Assembly: GCF_000986785.1 (NCBI RefSeq)
Contig: NZ_LAYY01000003.1
Span: 62,001 to 126,000, forward strand
DNA from: Mesobacillus campisalis
GTDB lineage: Bacteria; Bacillota; Bacilli; Bacillales; Cytobacillaceae
Length of the DNA: 64,000 bases
Reading direction: 5' to 3'
Shown: positions 43,717-54,863 of the stretch, one piece after another
How the letters are laid out: each line of letters begins with the position of its first letter
How positions within the stretch are numbered: the stretch's first letter is position 1
The notes under the pieces: model-generated
The model's database searches: none
What the model was told of the DNA's origin: nothing
What the model saw: the letters and a program-made list of their open reading frames with translations, nothing else
Position numbers and translations under genes: made by a program

Positions 43717-44085
43717 TGTCAGTGCCTTTTTCTCCTGCTTTTCCTGGTTTTTGGGTCTTGAGAAAGGCTGTCAGTGCCTTTTTTTCCGGATTCCCCTGTT
43801 TTTTGGGCACTGAGAGAGGCTGTCAGCACCCTTTTTTCCAGCTTCCCCCGATTTTTGGGCACTGAGAGAGGCTGTCAGTGCCTTTTTTTTCAGCTTTCCC
43901 CGATTTTTGGGCACTGAGAGAGGCTGTCAGTGCCTTTTTTTCAGCTTTCCCTTACTTTTGGGCACTGAGAGAGGCTGTCAGCACCCTTTTTTCCAGCCTC
44001 CCCCGATTTTTGGGCACTGAGAAGGGCTGTCAATGCTTCTTTCCGGCTCTCCCTTACTTTGGGGCATCAAGACCGTCTGTACTCT
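43717..44085 (+). repeat. Tandem array of about seven 52-bp hairpin units
   Basis: Starts of TGTCAGTGCC-like cores lie at 43717, 43769, 43821, 43873, 43925, 43976, 44028 and (degenerate) 44078, so the period is 52 bases. In units at 43857 and 43909, GGCACTGA and TCAGTGCC form an 8-bp stem with the 9-base loop GAGAGGCTG, followed by 7-8 T residues: a terminator-like shape on the plus strand. Units at 43821 and 43976 have TCAGCACCC in the right arm, which breaks two pairs. The outermost units are degenerate. 52 is not a multiple of three, so the array is not a coding repeat, and no unique spacers separate the units. Confidence 0.9.
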
Positions 44086-44100
44086 TAAAAAGATCCCCAA

Positions 44101-44140
44101 AGCAAAAGAAAGCCGCCTGCTGTTCATGCAGGCGGCCTTT
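44101..44140 (-). terminator. Terminator of the suf operon
   Basis: On the minus strand GCCGCCTGC and GCAGGCGGC form a 9-bp GC-rich stem with a 7-base loop followed by TTTCTTTTGCTTT. Confidence 0.9.
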
Positions 44141-44161
44141 TCCTCTATCTCCAAAAATGAA

Positions 44162-45559
44162 TTAACCGATGGAACCTTCCATCTCAAACTTGATCAGACG
44201 GTTCATTTCAACGGCATATTCCATTGGAAGTTCTTTTGTGAAAGGCTCGATGAAGCCCATTACGATCATCTCTGTTGCTTCTTCTTCAGAAACTCCGCGG
44301 CTCATCAGGTAGAAGAGCTGTTCTTCGGAAACCTTCGAGACCTTCGCTTCATGCTCAAGCGAAATATTGTCATTCAGGATTTCGTTATAAGGAATTGTAT
44401 CGGAAGTAGAGCTGTTATCCATGATCAGCGTATCGCACTCGATGTTGGAACGGGCGCCATCCGCTTTGCGTCCGAAGTGGACAATTCCGCGGTACGTAAC
44501 CTTTCCGCCCTGCTTTGAAATTGACTTGGAAACGATTGTGGATGATGTGTTTGGCGCAAGATGGATCATTTTCGCACCTGCATCCTGGTGCTGGCCTTTT
44601 CCGGCAAGGGCAATGGAAAGAGTCATTCCTCTTGCTCCTTCGCCTTTTAAAATAACCGCAGGATATTTCATCGTCAGCTTGGACCCGATGTTGCCGTCGA
44701 TCCATTCCATCGTGGCATTCGCTTCACATACCGCACGCTTTGTAACAAGGTTGTATACGTTGTTGGCCCAGTTCTGGATCGTTGTATACCGGCAGTAAGC
44801 ATCTTTTTTGATGATGATTTCAACCACCGCACTATGCAGGGAGTTGGTTGTGTACACAGGAGCCGTACAGCCTTCGACGTAGTGTACATGTGCACCTTCA
44901 TCAACAATGATCAGGGTACGCTCAAACTGACCCATGTTTTCGGAGTTGATGCGGAAATACGCCTGAAGCGGAGTATCCACTTTGATTCCCTTTGGCACGT
45001 AGATGAACGAGCCGCCGGACCATACTGCAGAGTTGAGGGCTGCAAACTTATTATCAGTCGGCGGAATTACTTTTGCCCAGTGCTCACGGAAAATATCTTC
45101 GTTTTCCTTAAGGGCGGAATCTGTGTCCTTGAAGACAATTCCCAGTTCTTCAAGGTCTTCCTTCATGTTGTGGTAAACAACCTCGGATTCGTACTGTGCG
45201 GAAACACCTGCAAGGTATTTTTGCTCAGCTTCCGGAATACCAAGCTTGTCGAATGTGCGCTTGATTTCGTCCGGAACCTCATCCCAGGATTTTTCCGACT
45301 TCTCGGAAGGCTTGACATAATAAGTAATTTCGTCAAAGTTCAATGAATTTAAATCTCCGCCCCATTGCGGCATTGGCATATTGTAAAAATGCTCAAGGGA
45401 CTTCAGGCGGAAATCAAGCATCCACTGAGGCTCTTCCTTCATCTTGGAAATCTCTTCAACGATTTCACGAGTCAATCCTCGTTTAGACCGGAAGATGGAA
45501 ACGTCTTTATCGGCAAAGCCATATTTATAATCACCGATCTCAGGCATTTTTTTAGCCAT
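44162..45559 (-). CDS. sufB: Fe-S cluster assembly protein SufB
   Basis: The 465-residue protein is the SufB subunit of the SufBCD scaffold on which Fe-S clusters are built. It has a right-handed beta-helix core with the family blocks [40 protein letters not shown] (Cys in EGCTAP) and the C-terminal [20 protein letters not shown]. It is the last gene of sufC-sufD-sufS-sufU-sufB and is followed by a strong terminator. ATG 45559 has GGAGGAATTCG upstream. Confidence 0.96.
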   Translation of the reverse strand: MAKKMPEIGDYKYGFADKDVSIFRSKRGLTREIVEEISKMKEEPQWMLDFRLKSLEHFYNMPMPQWGGDLNSLNFDEITYYVKPSEKSEKSWDEVPDEIKRTFDKLGIPEAEQKYLAGVSAQYESEVVYHNMKEDLEELGIVFKDTDSALKENEDIFREHWAKVIPPTDNKFAALNSAVWSGGSFIYVPKGIKVDTPLQAYFRINSENMGQFERTLIIVDEGAHVHYVEGCTAPVYTTNSLHSAVVEIIIKKDAYCRYTTIQNWANNVYNLVTKRAVCEANATMEWIDGNIGSKLTMKYPAVILKGEGARGMTLSIALAGKGQHQDAGAKMIHLAPNTSSTIVSKSISKQGGKVTYRGIVHFGRKADGARSNIECDTLIMDNSSTSDTIPYNEILNDNISLEHEAKVSKVSEEQLFYLMSRGVSEEEATEMIVMGFIEPFTKELPMEYAVEMNRLIKFEMEGSIG

Positions 45560-45635
45560 CGTCGAATTCCTCCATTCTTATTGAAGCAGAAGTTGTCTGC
45601 TTCCCTTGTTTTTCCTCTCGTGTCGCGCTGAAAGC

Positions 45636-48605
<2,970 letters not shown>

Positions 48606-48624
48606 ATTGATCCTCCCCTAAGGC

Positions 48625-49410
48625 TTACGCTTCCTGCCCAACTGTTTCGTCTTCGATTCCCAACTCTTGCTTAATCCAGTCGTATCCTTCGGCTTCCAGA
48701 CGTTGTGCAAGCTCTGGTCCGCCGGACTTGACAACTTTGCCCTGCATCATGACATGTACATGATCAGGTGTGATATAATTTAACAGGCGCTGATAGTGTG
48801 TGATGATCAGGCAGCCGAAATCGGAACCGCGCATTTCATTGATTCCATTGGAAACAACCTTAAGCGCATCGATATCAAGCCCTGAGTCGATTTCGTCCAG
48901 GATGGCGATTTTTGGTTCAAGCATCATCAATTGCAGGATTTCATTGCGTTTCTTTTCACCGCCGGAGAATCCTTCGTTAAGGTAACGCTGAGCCATGTTC
49001 GGATCCATCTCTAGGAATTCCATTTTGGAGTCCATTTGACGGATGAATTTCATCAATGAAATTTCCTGTCCTTCTTCACGGCGGCTGTTGATTGCGGAAC
49101 GAAGGAAGTCAGCATTGGTCACACCGCTGATTTCACTTGGATATTGCATTGCAAGGAACAGACCAGCGCGGGCTCTTTCGTCCACTTCCATTTCAAGGAC
49201 GTTTTCACCATCTAAAGTGATGCTTCCGCTTGTGACTTCGTATTTCGGATGTCCCATAATAGCTGAAGACAATGTCGATTTACCTGTTCCGTTCGGCCCC
49301 ATGATGGCATGGATTTCGCCACCTTTGATTTCAAGGTTTACACCTTTAAGGATTTCTTTGCCTTCAATCTCAACATGAAGGTCCTTAATTGATAATACAG
49401 ATCCACCCAT
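48625..49410 (-). CDS. sufC: SufC ATPase of the Fe-S assembly complex
   Basis: The 261-residue soluble ABC-type ATPase drives cluster assembly on SufBCD. Walker A is GPNGTGKST, the signature is NEGFSGGEKKRNEI, and Walker B is KIAILDEIDSGLDIDA. ATG 49410 has GGAGG 8 bases upstream; the open frame extends further without a ribosome site. It is the first suf gene; a promoter lies about 80-110 bases upstream. Confidence 0.96.
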   Translation of the reverse strand: MGGSVLSIKDLHVEIEGKEILKGVNLEIKGGEIHAIMGPNGTGKSTLSSAIMGHPKYEVTSGSITLDGENVLEMEVDERARAGLFLAMQYPSEISGVTNADFLRSAINSRREEGQEISLMKFIRQMDSKMEFLEMDPNMAQRYLNEGFSGGEKKRNEILQLMMLEPKIAILDEIDSGLDIDALKVVSNGINEMRGSDFGCLIITHYQRLLNYITPDHVHVMMQGKVVKSGGPELAQRLEAEGYDWIKQELGIEDETVGQEA

Positions 49411-49491
49411 AATTCTTACCTCCATTAATAAGAAAAGATATTTATCCGTTTTAACGGTTATCCTTTTCATTCTCACTTTATTCTCATTACA

Positions 49492-49520
49492 ATCTTATAA
49501 CAAATTAAATCTAATGGCAA
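49492..49520 (-). promoter_or_regulatory. Promoter of the suf operon
   Basis: On the minus strand TTGCCA (49515-49520) and TAAGAT (49492-49497) are 17 bases apart, about 82 bases upstream of the sufC start codon. A 10-base inverted repeat (TTTAACGGTT 49450-49459, AACCGTTAAA 49519-49528) flanks the region. Confidence 0.6.
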
Positions 49521-49609
49521 CCGTTAAAGGCCTTAATGTTTCGGTTGAAACCAGTGAGTTTCATCCGTTTATTTTTAGCAAACAGGGAGTTTTTCATGTA
49601 TATATAGAA

Positions 49610-49645
49610 GAAACCAGTGCTATTATAACACTGGTTTCCTTTTTA
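49610..49645 (-). terminator. Terminator of the small gene upstream of suf
   Basis: GAAACCAGTG and CACTGGTTTC form a 10-bp stem; a T-run follows on the plus strand and a shorter TCTTC on the minus strand. It starts 6 bases beyond the stop codon of the small ORF at 49651-49824 and would separate that from suf. Confidence 0.75.
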
Positions 49646-49650
49646 CCAAA

Positions 49651-49824
49651 TCAATTGGAATGGACTTTTCGTTCGATATCGGATAAAATTCTCTGGCTTT
49701 GCAAGTAATCTTCCTCACGTCTCTGTTCAACCTTCATTCTTACCTCATGCTTGGCACAATATACTTCCAAACATACACCGTGGGCACTTTGCATTGCTTT
49801 GTCCATTCTATCCGTATAGTTCAT
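49651..49824 (-). CDS. Small hypothetical protein upstream of suf
   Basis: An open frame encodes a 57-residue hydrophilic protein with two cysteines (GVCLEVYCAKHE) and a charged, probably helical second half (VRMKVEQRREEDYLQSQRIL then SDIERKV). The ATG at 49824 has no strong ribosome site, which lowers confidence, but a hairpin follows the stop codon directly. No family is recognised. If real, it would be a small stand-alone gene between metQ and sufC. Confidence 0.45.
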   Translation of the reverse strand: MNYTDRMDKAMQSAHGVCLEVYCAKHEVRMKVEQRREEDYLQSQRILSDIERKVHSN

Positions 49825-50061
49825 CTGTAGAAAACTAATAACGAATCATCCCTTCATATTTTCGCTCGCAGGCGTTTTTTTTACATTAATATCGTAACAC
49901 TCCTTCTTTACCCTTCACAAAGTCGAAAAAACCGGAAATTTTTGGCTAAGGGGGGCTGAATGAGGCTCAGCACCCGCTAATCCGGCCTATTCGTAAAATT
50001 CTGGGGATTTAAAGCTAGTTTCTTCTATTCATTAGGTTATATCGGCTGAAAACCTGACTAT
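49825..50061. other. Intergenic region with no recognised gene
   Basis: Nothing supportable was found here on either strand. It probably contains the upstream region of the small ORF. Confidence 0.5.
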
Positions 50062-50083
50062 AAAAAAAACGGGCATAAGCCCG
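50062..50083 (-). terminator. Terminator of metNPQ
   Basis: On the minus strand CGGGC and GCCCG with a 4-base loop are followed by eight T residues, 14 bases after metQ. Confidence 0.8.
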
Positions 50084-50096
50084 CCTTTCTTTAAAG

Positions 50097-50954
50097 CTAT
50101 TCCGATACCGGGACAACGGCACCTTCATATTTTTCAAGGATGAAGTCCTGGATTTCCTGAGAACGAAGTACTTCTACGAGAGTCTTGATGGCTTCCTTGT
50201 CCTTGTCGCCTTCCCTGACTGCAATGACATTAACGTATGGGGAGTCGCTCTCTTCGATGGCGATGGAATCTTCAAGCGGGTTCAAGCCTGCATCAATTGC
50301 ATAGTTGGAATTGATCAGGACCGCATCTCCTTCGCCATTATTGTAGATTTGCGGAAGTAGTGCCGCTTCATACTCAGCATCAAATTTCAGGTTCTTGGGA
50401 TTTTTAACCACATCCTCAAGTGTGGCTTTGGTTTTGTCGACGCCTTCTTTAATCGTAATCAAACCTTCCTTTTCAAGCAGGGAAAGCGCGCGGCCATGGT
50501 CTGCCACTGAGGAGCTAAGGATGATTTGGGCCCCATCAGGAAGGTCTTCAAGGTTCTTTACCTCTTGTGAATAAATGCCAATCGGTTCAATGTGGATGCC
50601 GCCTGCATTTTCAAATTTGTAGCCATGCTCTGCCATTTGGGCTTCAAGGTAAGGGATGTGCTGGAAGTAGTTCGCATCCAGTTCTCCGGAATCAAGCGCC
50701 TGGTTAGGAATGACATAGTCCTGGAATGTTTCAATATTAAGAGTGATGCCTTTTTTCTCCAAGAGCGGCTTTGCCTCTTCAAGGATTTCCGCATGCGGCA
50801 CGTTGGAGGCACCAACAGTCAACTCCTGGGTTTCAGCGTTCTCTTCGCTCGTTCCGCCTTCATTTGCCTGGTTGCCCTCGTCTCCGTTTGTTCCGCACGC
50901 TGCAAGAACAAGAATGAAAACTGCTGCAAAAATTGTACTAAGCCATTTTTTCAT
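50097..50954 (-). CDS. metQ: Methionine ABC transporter substrate-binding lipoprotein MetQ
   Basis: The 285-residue lipoprotein has a signal peptide with lipobox LVLAAC (Cys20) and a NlpA/MetQ-type domain. The conserved start of the mature domain is ELTVGASNVPHAEILEEAKP, and LDANYFQHIPYLEA follows. It binds methionine outside the membrane and hands it to the MetP permease. It is the third gene of metN-metP-metQ, which is controlled by the SAM riboswitch upstream. A terminator follows. Confidence 0.94.
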   Translation of the reverse strand: MKKWLSTIFAAVFILVLAACGTNGDEGNQANEGGTSEENAETQELTVGASNVPHAEILEEAKPLLEKKGITLNIETFQDYVIPNQALDSGELDANYFQHIPYLEAQMAEHGYKFENAGGIHIEPIGIYSQEVKNLEDLPDGAQIILSSSVADHGRALSLLEKEGLITIKEGVDKTKATLEDVVKNPKNLKFDAEYEAALLPQIYNNGEGDAVLINSNYAIDAGLNPLEDSIAIEESDSPYVNVIAVREGDKDKEAIKTLVEVLRSQEIQDFILEKYEGAVVPVSE

Positions 50955-50967
50955 GTTTTACACTCCT

Positions 50968-51636
50968 TTAACGTTTGTCTAGTTTTGATGTTATATAGTC
51001 ACCAATAAATTGGATAACGAACACGATCGCCAGAATAACAACCGTAGCAAACAAGGTTACATCGCCGCGGCCCCGCTGGAAGCCTTCAAGGAATGCCAGG
51101 TTTCCAAGTCCTCCCGCCCCGATTACACCAGCCATTGCCGTAAACCCGACAAGGGCAATGGCCGTAACAGTAATGCCCGATACGAGGGCCGGCATTGATT
51201 CTGGCAGCAGAACCTTCCAGATTACCGTACTTGTTTTTGCTCCCATTGACCGTGCAGCCTCGATGACGCCTTTATCAATCTCCCTTAGTCCTATTTCTAC
51301 CATTCTTGCGTAGAATGGGGCAGCACCAATTATGAGAGCCGGCAACGCTGCATTTTCGCCAATCATCGTTCCCATGATGAACTTAGTAAAAGGAATTAAT
51401 AAGACAATCAGGATGATAAAAGGAATAGATCTGAAAACATTGACGAATGTACTGATCACCAGATTAACAGGCCTGTTTTGCCAAATATTCCCCTTCGCTG
51501 TCAGGAAAAGCAATAAACCAAGTATAATGCCCAATACAAAGGTTGCAAGAACAGAGATTGCCGTCATATATAGAGTCTCCGTTGTAGCTTCCCACATCCT
51601 GTCCAACTTTACATTAGGAAAGAAGGTTTCAAGCAT
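50968..51636 (-). CDS. metI: Methionine ABC transporter permease
   Basis: The 222-residue inner-membrane permease (MetI, called MetP in B. subtilis) has five membrane helices and the EAA-type coupling motif EAARSMGAKTSTVIWKVLLP for contact with the ATPase. N-terminal residues match the family (ETLYMTAISVLATFVLGI). Its ATG overlaps metN by 8 bases, so translation is coupled. Methionine (and possibly analogues) is the substrate by operon context. Confidence 0.94.
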   Translation of the reverse strand: MLETFFPNVKLDRMWEATTETLYMTAISVLATFVLGIILGLLLFLTAKGNIWQNRPVNLVISTFVNVFRSIPFIILIVLLIPFTKFIMGTMIGENAALPALIIGAAPFYARMVEIGLREIDKGVIEAARSMGAKTSTVIWKVLLPESMPALVSGITVTAIALVGFTAMAGVIGAGGLGNLAFLEGFQRGRGDVTLFATVVILAIVFVIQFIGDYITSKLDKR

Positions 51637-52654
51637 TTGTAATCACCTCCACTCCTACTCCCTGTGAGGACATATACTTAATGGCTTCCAGGCTGACTTC
51701 CTCTTCACCATCAAGATGGATGAATAAAGTTCCATAAGCCCCTTCCTGTGTCTGGGTGATTTTTCCTTGCAGGATGTTCACCATAACCGGGTAGTTCCGG
51801 ATTGTATTCGTGATCAATGGCTGTTCTGCGCCCTCTCCGACAAAAGTAAGCTGCACCACTTTTCCATGAGGATAGCGCTGAAGCAGGTGCTCAACCGTTT
51901 CTTTTGTCTCTTCCGGCTCGGTCACCTGCTGGACGAACCTTTTAGTAATAGGCTGCTGGGGATTTTTAAATACATTCAGGACGGGGCCTGACTCTACTAT
52001 TTTTCCGCCTTCCATTACGGCAACACGATGGCAGATTTTCCGGATAACGTGCATTTCATGTGTGATGAGCACAATGGTCAATCCCAGACGCCTATTAATA
52101 TCTACCAGAAGGTCAAGGATGGAATCCGTTGTCTGTGGATCAAGAGCCGAAGTCGCTTCATCACAGAGAAGCACCTTCGGGTTATTAGCCAGCGCACGTG
52201 CAATTCCAACCCTCTGTTTCTGGCCGCCGCTCAGCTGGGAGGGATAAGCGTCACCGCGGCCATCCAGACCTACAAGGCTGATCAATTCGTTTACCTTCTT
52301 TTCCCTCTCCTGCTTAGCTACTCCTGCTATTTCAAGCGGAAAAGCGATATTTTCCGCTACTGTCCTTGACCACAATAAATTAAAATGCTGGAAAATCATC
52401 GAAATTTCCTGCCTTGCCCTCCGAAGTTCAGCTCCTTTTATCCGGGAAACTTCGCGTCCAGCCACATTAATGGTTCCTTCGGTGGGAATCTCCAGTCCAT
52501 TCAGCATCCTGATCAGTGTGCTCTTCCCAGCACCGCTATAGCCGATGACACCAAAGATTTCTCCCTCTTCTATTTCAAGGTTGACCTTATCGACAGCCTT
52601 GACATCGCCATTTCTGGAGGCATATGTTTTAATGACATCCTTGATTGAAATCAA
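51629..52654 (-). CDS. metN: Methionine ABC transporter ATPase MetN
   Basis: The 341-residue ATPase has Walker A GYSGAGKST, signature LSGGQKQRVGIARAL, Walker B VLLCDEATSALD, and a C-terminal NIL ligand-binding regulatory domain (from about residue 265) that senses methionine. I chose TTG 52654 because GAGAGGGTG ends 8 bases upstream and the protein then begins MISIKDV, like other MetN proteins. It is the first gene of the operon and lies behind a SAM-I riboswitch. Confidence 0.95.
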   Translation of the reverse strand: MISIKDVIKTYASRNGDVKAVDKVNLEIEEGEIFGVIGYSGAGKSTLIRMLNGLEIPTEGTINVAGREVSRIKGAELRRARQEISMIFQHFNLLWSRTVAENIAFPLEIAGVAKQEREKKVNELISLVGLDGRGDAYPSQLSGGQKQRVGIARALANNPKVLLCDEATSALDPQTTDSILDLLVDINRRLGLTIVLITHEMHVIRKICHRVAVMEGGKIVESGPVLNVFKNPQQPITKRFVQQVTEPEETKETVEHLLQRYPHGKVVQLTFVGEGAEQPLITNTIRNYPVMVNILQGKITQTQEGAYGTLFIHLDGEEEVSLEAIKYMSSQGVGVEVITNA

Positions 52655-52806
52655 ATTTGTTTCACCCTCTCTTATTCCCAATAGCTTGACCGCTAAACAA
52701 ACCGATATACTAGCTTAAGGAAGCCCCCTTGGCTTAGCTTTCCTGTACCGTGAAGAAAACATTCAAACTACATCACGGCGCCAAGGCGGCAACCATCCGT
52801 TTGCAT

Positions 52807-52966
52807 AATAAAAGCCCTCCTGCAGCGAGCAGAAAGGCATGATATTTAAAAACCTTTCTCTCATCTCCCAAAGCATTCGCTTTGCGTGAATTGGCACCAT
52901 TTCAATACGAATATTGACGGTTGCCGGGCTTCATAGGGCACTTCCCTCCACCTCTCTTGATAAGAG
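52807..52966 (-). promoter_or_regulatory. SAM-I (S-box) riboswitch with terminator upstream of metNPQ
   Basis: On the minus strand the leader contains the S-box hallmarks in order: CTTATCAAGAGAGGTGGAGG, ATGAAGCCCGGCAACC, GGTGCCAATTC and GGGAGATGAGAG (aptamer about 52857-52966). A terminator hairpin follows (GCCTTTCTGC with GCAGGAGGGC, then TTTTATT; 52807-52839). With SAM bound, transcription should stop before metN; without SAM an antiterminator forms. The remaining 52667-52806 stretch before metN contains no gene. Confidence 0.95.
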
Positions 52967-53011
52967 CGATATATATAATTTTTGTTTATGCGGATTAATA
53001 ATACGAGTGTG

Positions 53012-53041
53012 ATTCTATCACGGAATAAAAATGGGTGTCAA
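53012..53041 (-). promoter_or_regulatory. SigA promoter of the S-box metNPQ operon
   Basis: A perfect TTGACA (53036-53041, minus strand) is followed by TAGAAT (53012-53017) at 18 bases. It lies about 50 bases upstream of the riboswitch aptamer and directly after the metY stop codon. Confidence 0.8.
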
Positions 53042-53075
53042 CAAAAATATATTACATGAATCGTTTCCACTTTTT

Positions 53076-54392
53076 TCAGGCCTGCTGGTTTGCCGGTGCA
53101 GGAATACCTGTTGCCTGCTGGATGGCTTGTTCAAGGTCCGCAATCAAATCATCAACATGCTCAATGCCTATCGACAGCCGGATGAGGTCTTCCGGAACTC
53201 CAGCAGCTTTTAATCCCTCCGCGTCAAGCTGCTGGTGGGTCGTGCTGGCCGGATGGATGATTAAGCTTTTTGCGTCTCCGACATTGGCAAGGTGGGACCA
53301 TAGTTCAACCGAATTAATCAGTTTTGCACCGGCTTCCCGTCCGCCTTCAATACCGAAAACAACAACGGAGCCAGCCCCTTTTGGCAGGTACTTTTGGGCA
53401 AGCTTCTCATCAGGATGTGACGCATGGCCAGGATAGGATATCCAGGAAACAGCCGGGTGGGCCTCAAGATACTCTACTACTTTCCTTGTATTGGCTATAT
53501 GCTCTTTCATGCGCACATGCAGCGTTTCCAGGCCAAGGGTGAACTGGAACGCATTTTGCGGGCTGAGAGCTGGGCCGATATCACGCAAAAGCTGGACACG
53601 GGCTTTCGCGATAAAGGCAGCTGCACCGAGGGCTTCGCTGTAAACGAGATTATGGTAACTGGCATCAGGAGTTGTGAATCCAGGGAACTTTGGTGAATTC
53701 CAGTCAAACTTGCCCCCATCCACGATAATGCCTCCCAATGCCGTTCCATTGCCTAGCAGCCATTTAGTGGCTGAGTGAATGACAATGTCGGCTCCATGTT
53801 CAATTGGCCGGCAGAGATATGGAGTGGCAAAAGTATTGTCAATAATGAGCGGTATTCCTTCTTCATGGGCAATTTCCGCCGTTTTCCCGATATCAAGAAC
53901 ACGCAAGCTTGGATTGCCGATCGTTTCGGCAAAAATGGCTTTCGTCTTGTCTGTAATGGCGGCACGGAAATTTTCAGGGTCGGTTGAATCGACAAACTTC
54001 ACTTTGATTCCATAACGGGGGAGCGTAACGGCAAACAAATTGTAAGTTCCTCCGTATAATTGCGAGGCAGAGACTATCTCATCACCTGCATGGGCAATAT
54101 TTAAAATGGCCATCGTGATCGCCGCCATTCCGCTGGCAACAGCAAGGGATCCAATTCCGCCCTCAAGCATGGCAACCCGTTCTTCAAATACAGTCACGGT
54201 CGGATTGTGGATGCGGGTGTATATGTAGCCATTTTCCTTCAATGCAAACAGGTCGGCCGCATGGTCCGTATTTTTGAACTGATAGGCATTGCTCATGTAG
54301 ATTGGCAGCGCCCTCGCCCCAGTTGACGGATCCGCGGCAAGCCCCCCATGTACTCCCAGAGTTTCCAAATGATATTCCTTTTTCTCAGCCAT
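53076..54392 (-). CDS. metY: O-acetylhomoserine sulfhydrylase-type enzyme
   Basis: The 438-residue PLP enzyme belongs to the Cys/Met metabolism family and makes homocysteine from O-acetylhomoserine and sulfide (MetY). The PLP lysine lies in IHSATKWLLGNG, and the N-terminal segment LETLGVHGGLAADPSTGARA plus a 425-440 residue length separate it from shorter cystathionine enzymes. ATG 54392 follows AAAGGAGAGATGGGAAA. No terminator is visible between it and the promoter of metNPQ. Whether it has its own S-box was not seen; its upstream 150 bases show no riboswitch. Confidence 0.92.
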   Translation of the reverse strand: MAEKKEYHLETLGVHGGLAADPSTGARALPIYMSNAYQFKNTDHAADLFALKENGYIYTRIHNPTVTVFEERVAMLEGGIGSLAVASGMAAITMAILNIAHAGDEIVSASQLYGGTYNLFAVTLPRYGIKVKFVDSTDPENFRAAITDKTKAIFAETIGNPSLRVLDIGKTAEIAHEEGIPLIIDNTFATPYLCRPIEHGADIVIHSATKWLLGNGTALGGIIVDGGKFDWNSPKFPGFTTPDASYHNLVYSEALGAAAFIAKARVQLLRDIGPALSPQNAFQFTLGLETLHVRMKEHIANTRKVVEYLEAHPAVSWISYPGHASHPDEKLAQKYLPKGAGSVVVFGIEGGREAGAKLINSVELWSHLANVGDAKSLIIHPASTTHQQLDAEGLKAAGVPEDLIRLSIGIEHVDDLIADLEQAIQQATGIPAPANQQA

Positions 54393-54544
54393 TTTCCCAT
54401 CTCTCCTTTTTTTGTTTTTATTAAAAGTTCTGATTATAAAAACAATAACACGAGACAGGAAATCTTGGTAGAAAAAAAACAAAATAGACAATACCCAAGG
54501 CATTGTCCTTTCATTTTCCGGGAAATATGTCAAATTCCCGCTGC

Positions 54545-54856
54545 TTATACTATTTTTTGCTGAATTTGCTCATGCAAAAAAGGGACAGAATGGAAAGCAT
54601 AAATCTTTTCGACAATTTCCCCGCCGGAGATGAGCAGCAGGCATGGTACGCTTTTAATTTCAAGCCCTTCCGCCAGCCCGGGCATATAATTGAGGTCCGC
54701 CTTGCCCAGCGGAAGCTTGGGGTAAAGCTTTTGTACGACCTCGAGCATTTTTGAAGCCATTAGGCATGTACCGCAAAGCGGCGTGTAAAAATACATTAGG
54801 CCGGTGCCTCTGTTTTGGATAAATTGTTCAAATTCCGTCTGTGTCCAATCTTTCAT
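54545..54856 (-). CDS. yusE: Thioredoxin-like protein YusE
   Basis: The 103-residue protein has a thioredoxin fold with active-site CGTC at Cys28/Cys31 (FYTPLCGTCLMA) and the conserved cis-Pro in KSVPCLLLISGG. The Cys next to the cis-Pro is unusual. ATG 54856 begins 7 bases after the yusF stop, with GAGGA as ribosome site inside the end of yusF. It is cytoplasmic. The functional partner is unknown; its pairing with the toprim gene yusF is also seen in B. subtilis. Confidence 0.88.
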   Translation of the reverse strand: MKDWTQTEFEQFIQNRGTGLMYFYTPLCGTCLMASKMLEVVQKLYPKLPLGKADLNYMPGLAEGLEIKSVPCLLLISGGEIVEKIYAFHSVPFLHEQIQQKIV

Positions 54857-54863
54857 CCATTCC

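Noticed and set aside
43717-44085. CRISPR array
   Set aside because: Units are contiguous over the full 52 bases with no unique spacers, and no cas genes are in the window.
43878-44165. Open frame through the 52-bp array with apparent FWALREAV peptide repeats
   Set aside because: The repeat length of 52 is not a multiple of three, so the frame only appears repetitive over a few units; no ribosome site precedes it and it overlaps the suf terminator and sufB.
44834-45346. Long plus-strand frames opposite sufB and sufD (also 48045-48554)
   Set aside because: They are shadows of highly conserved SUF genes; their proteins show no domain.
49514-49708. 64-codon plus-strand frame upstream of suf
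   Set aside because: It crosses the suf promoter and a terminator hairpin, has no ribosome site and overlaps the better supported minus-strand small ORF.
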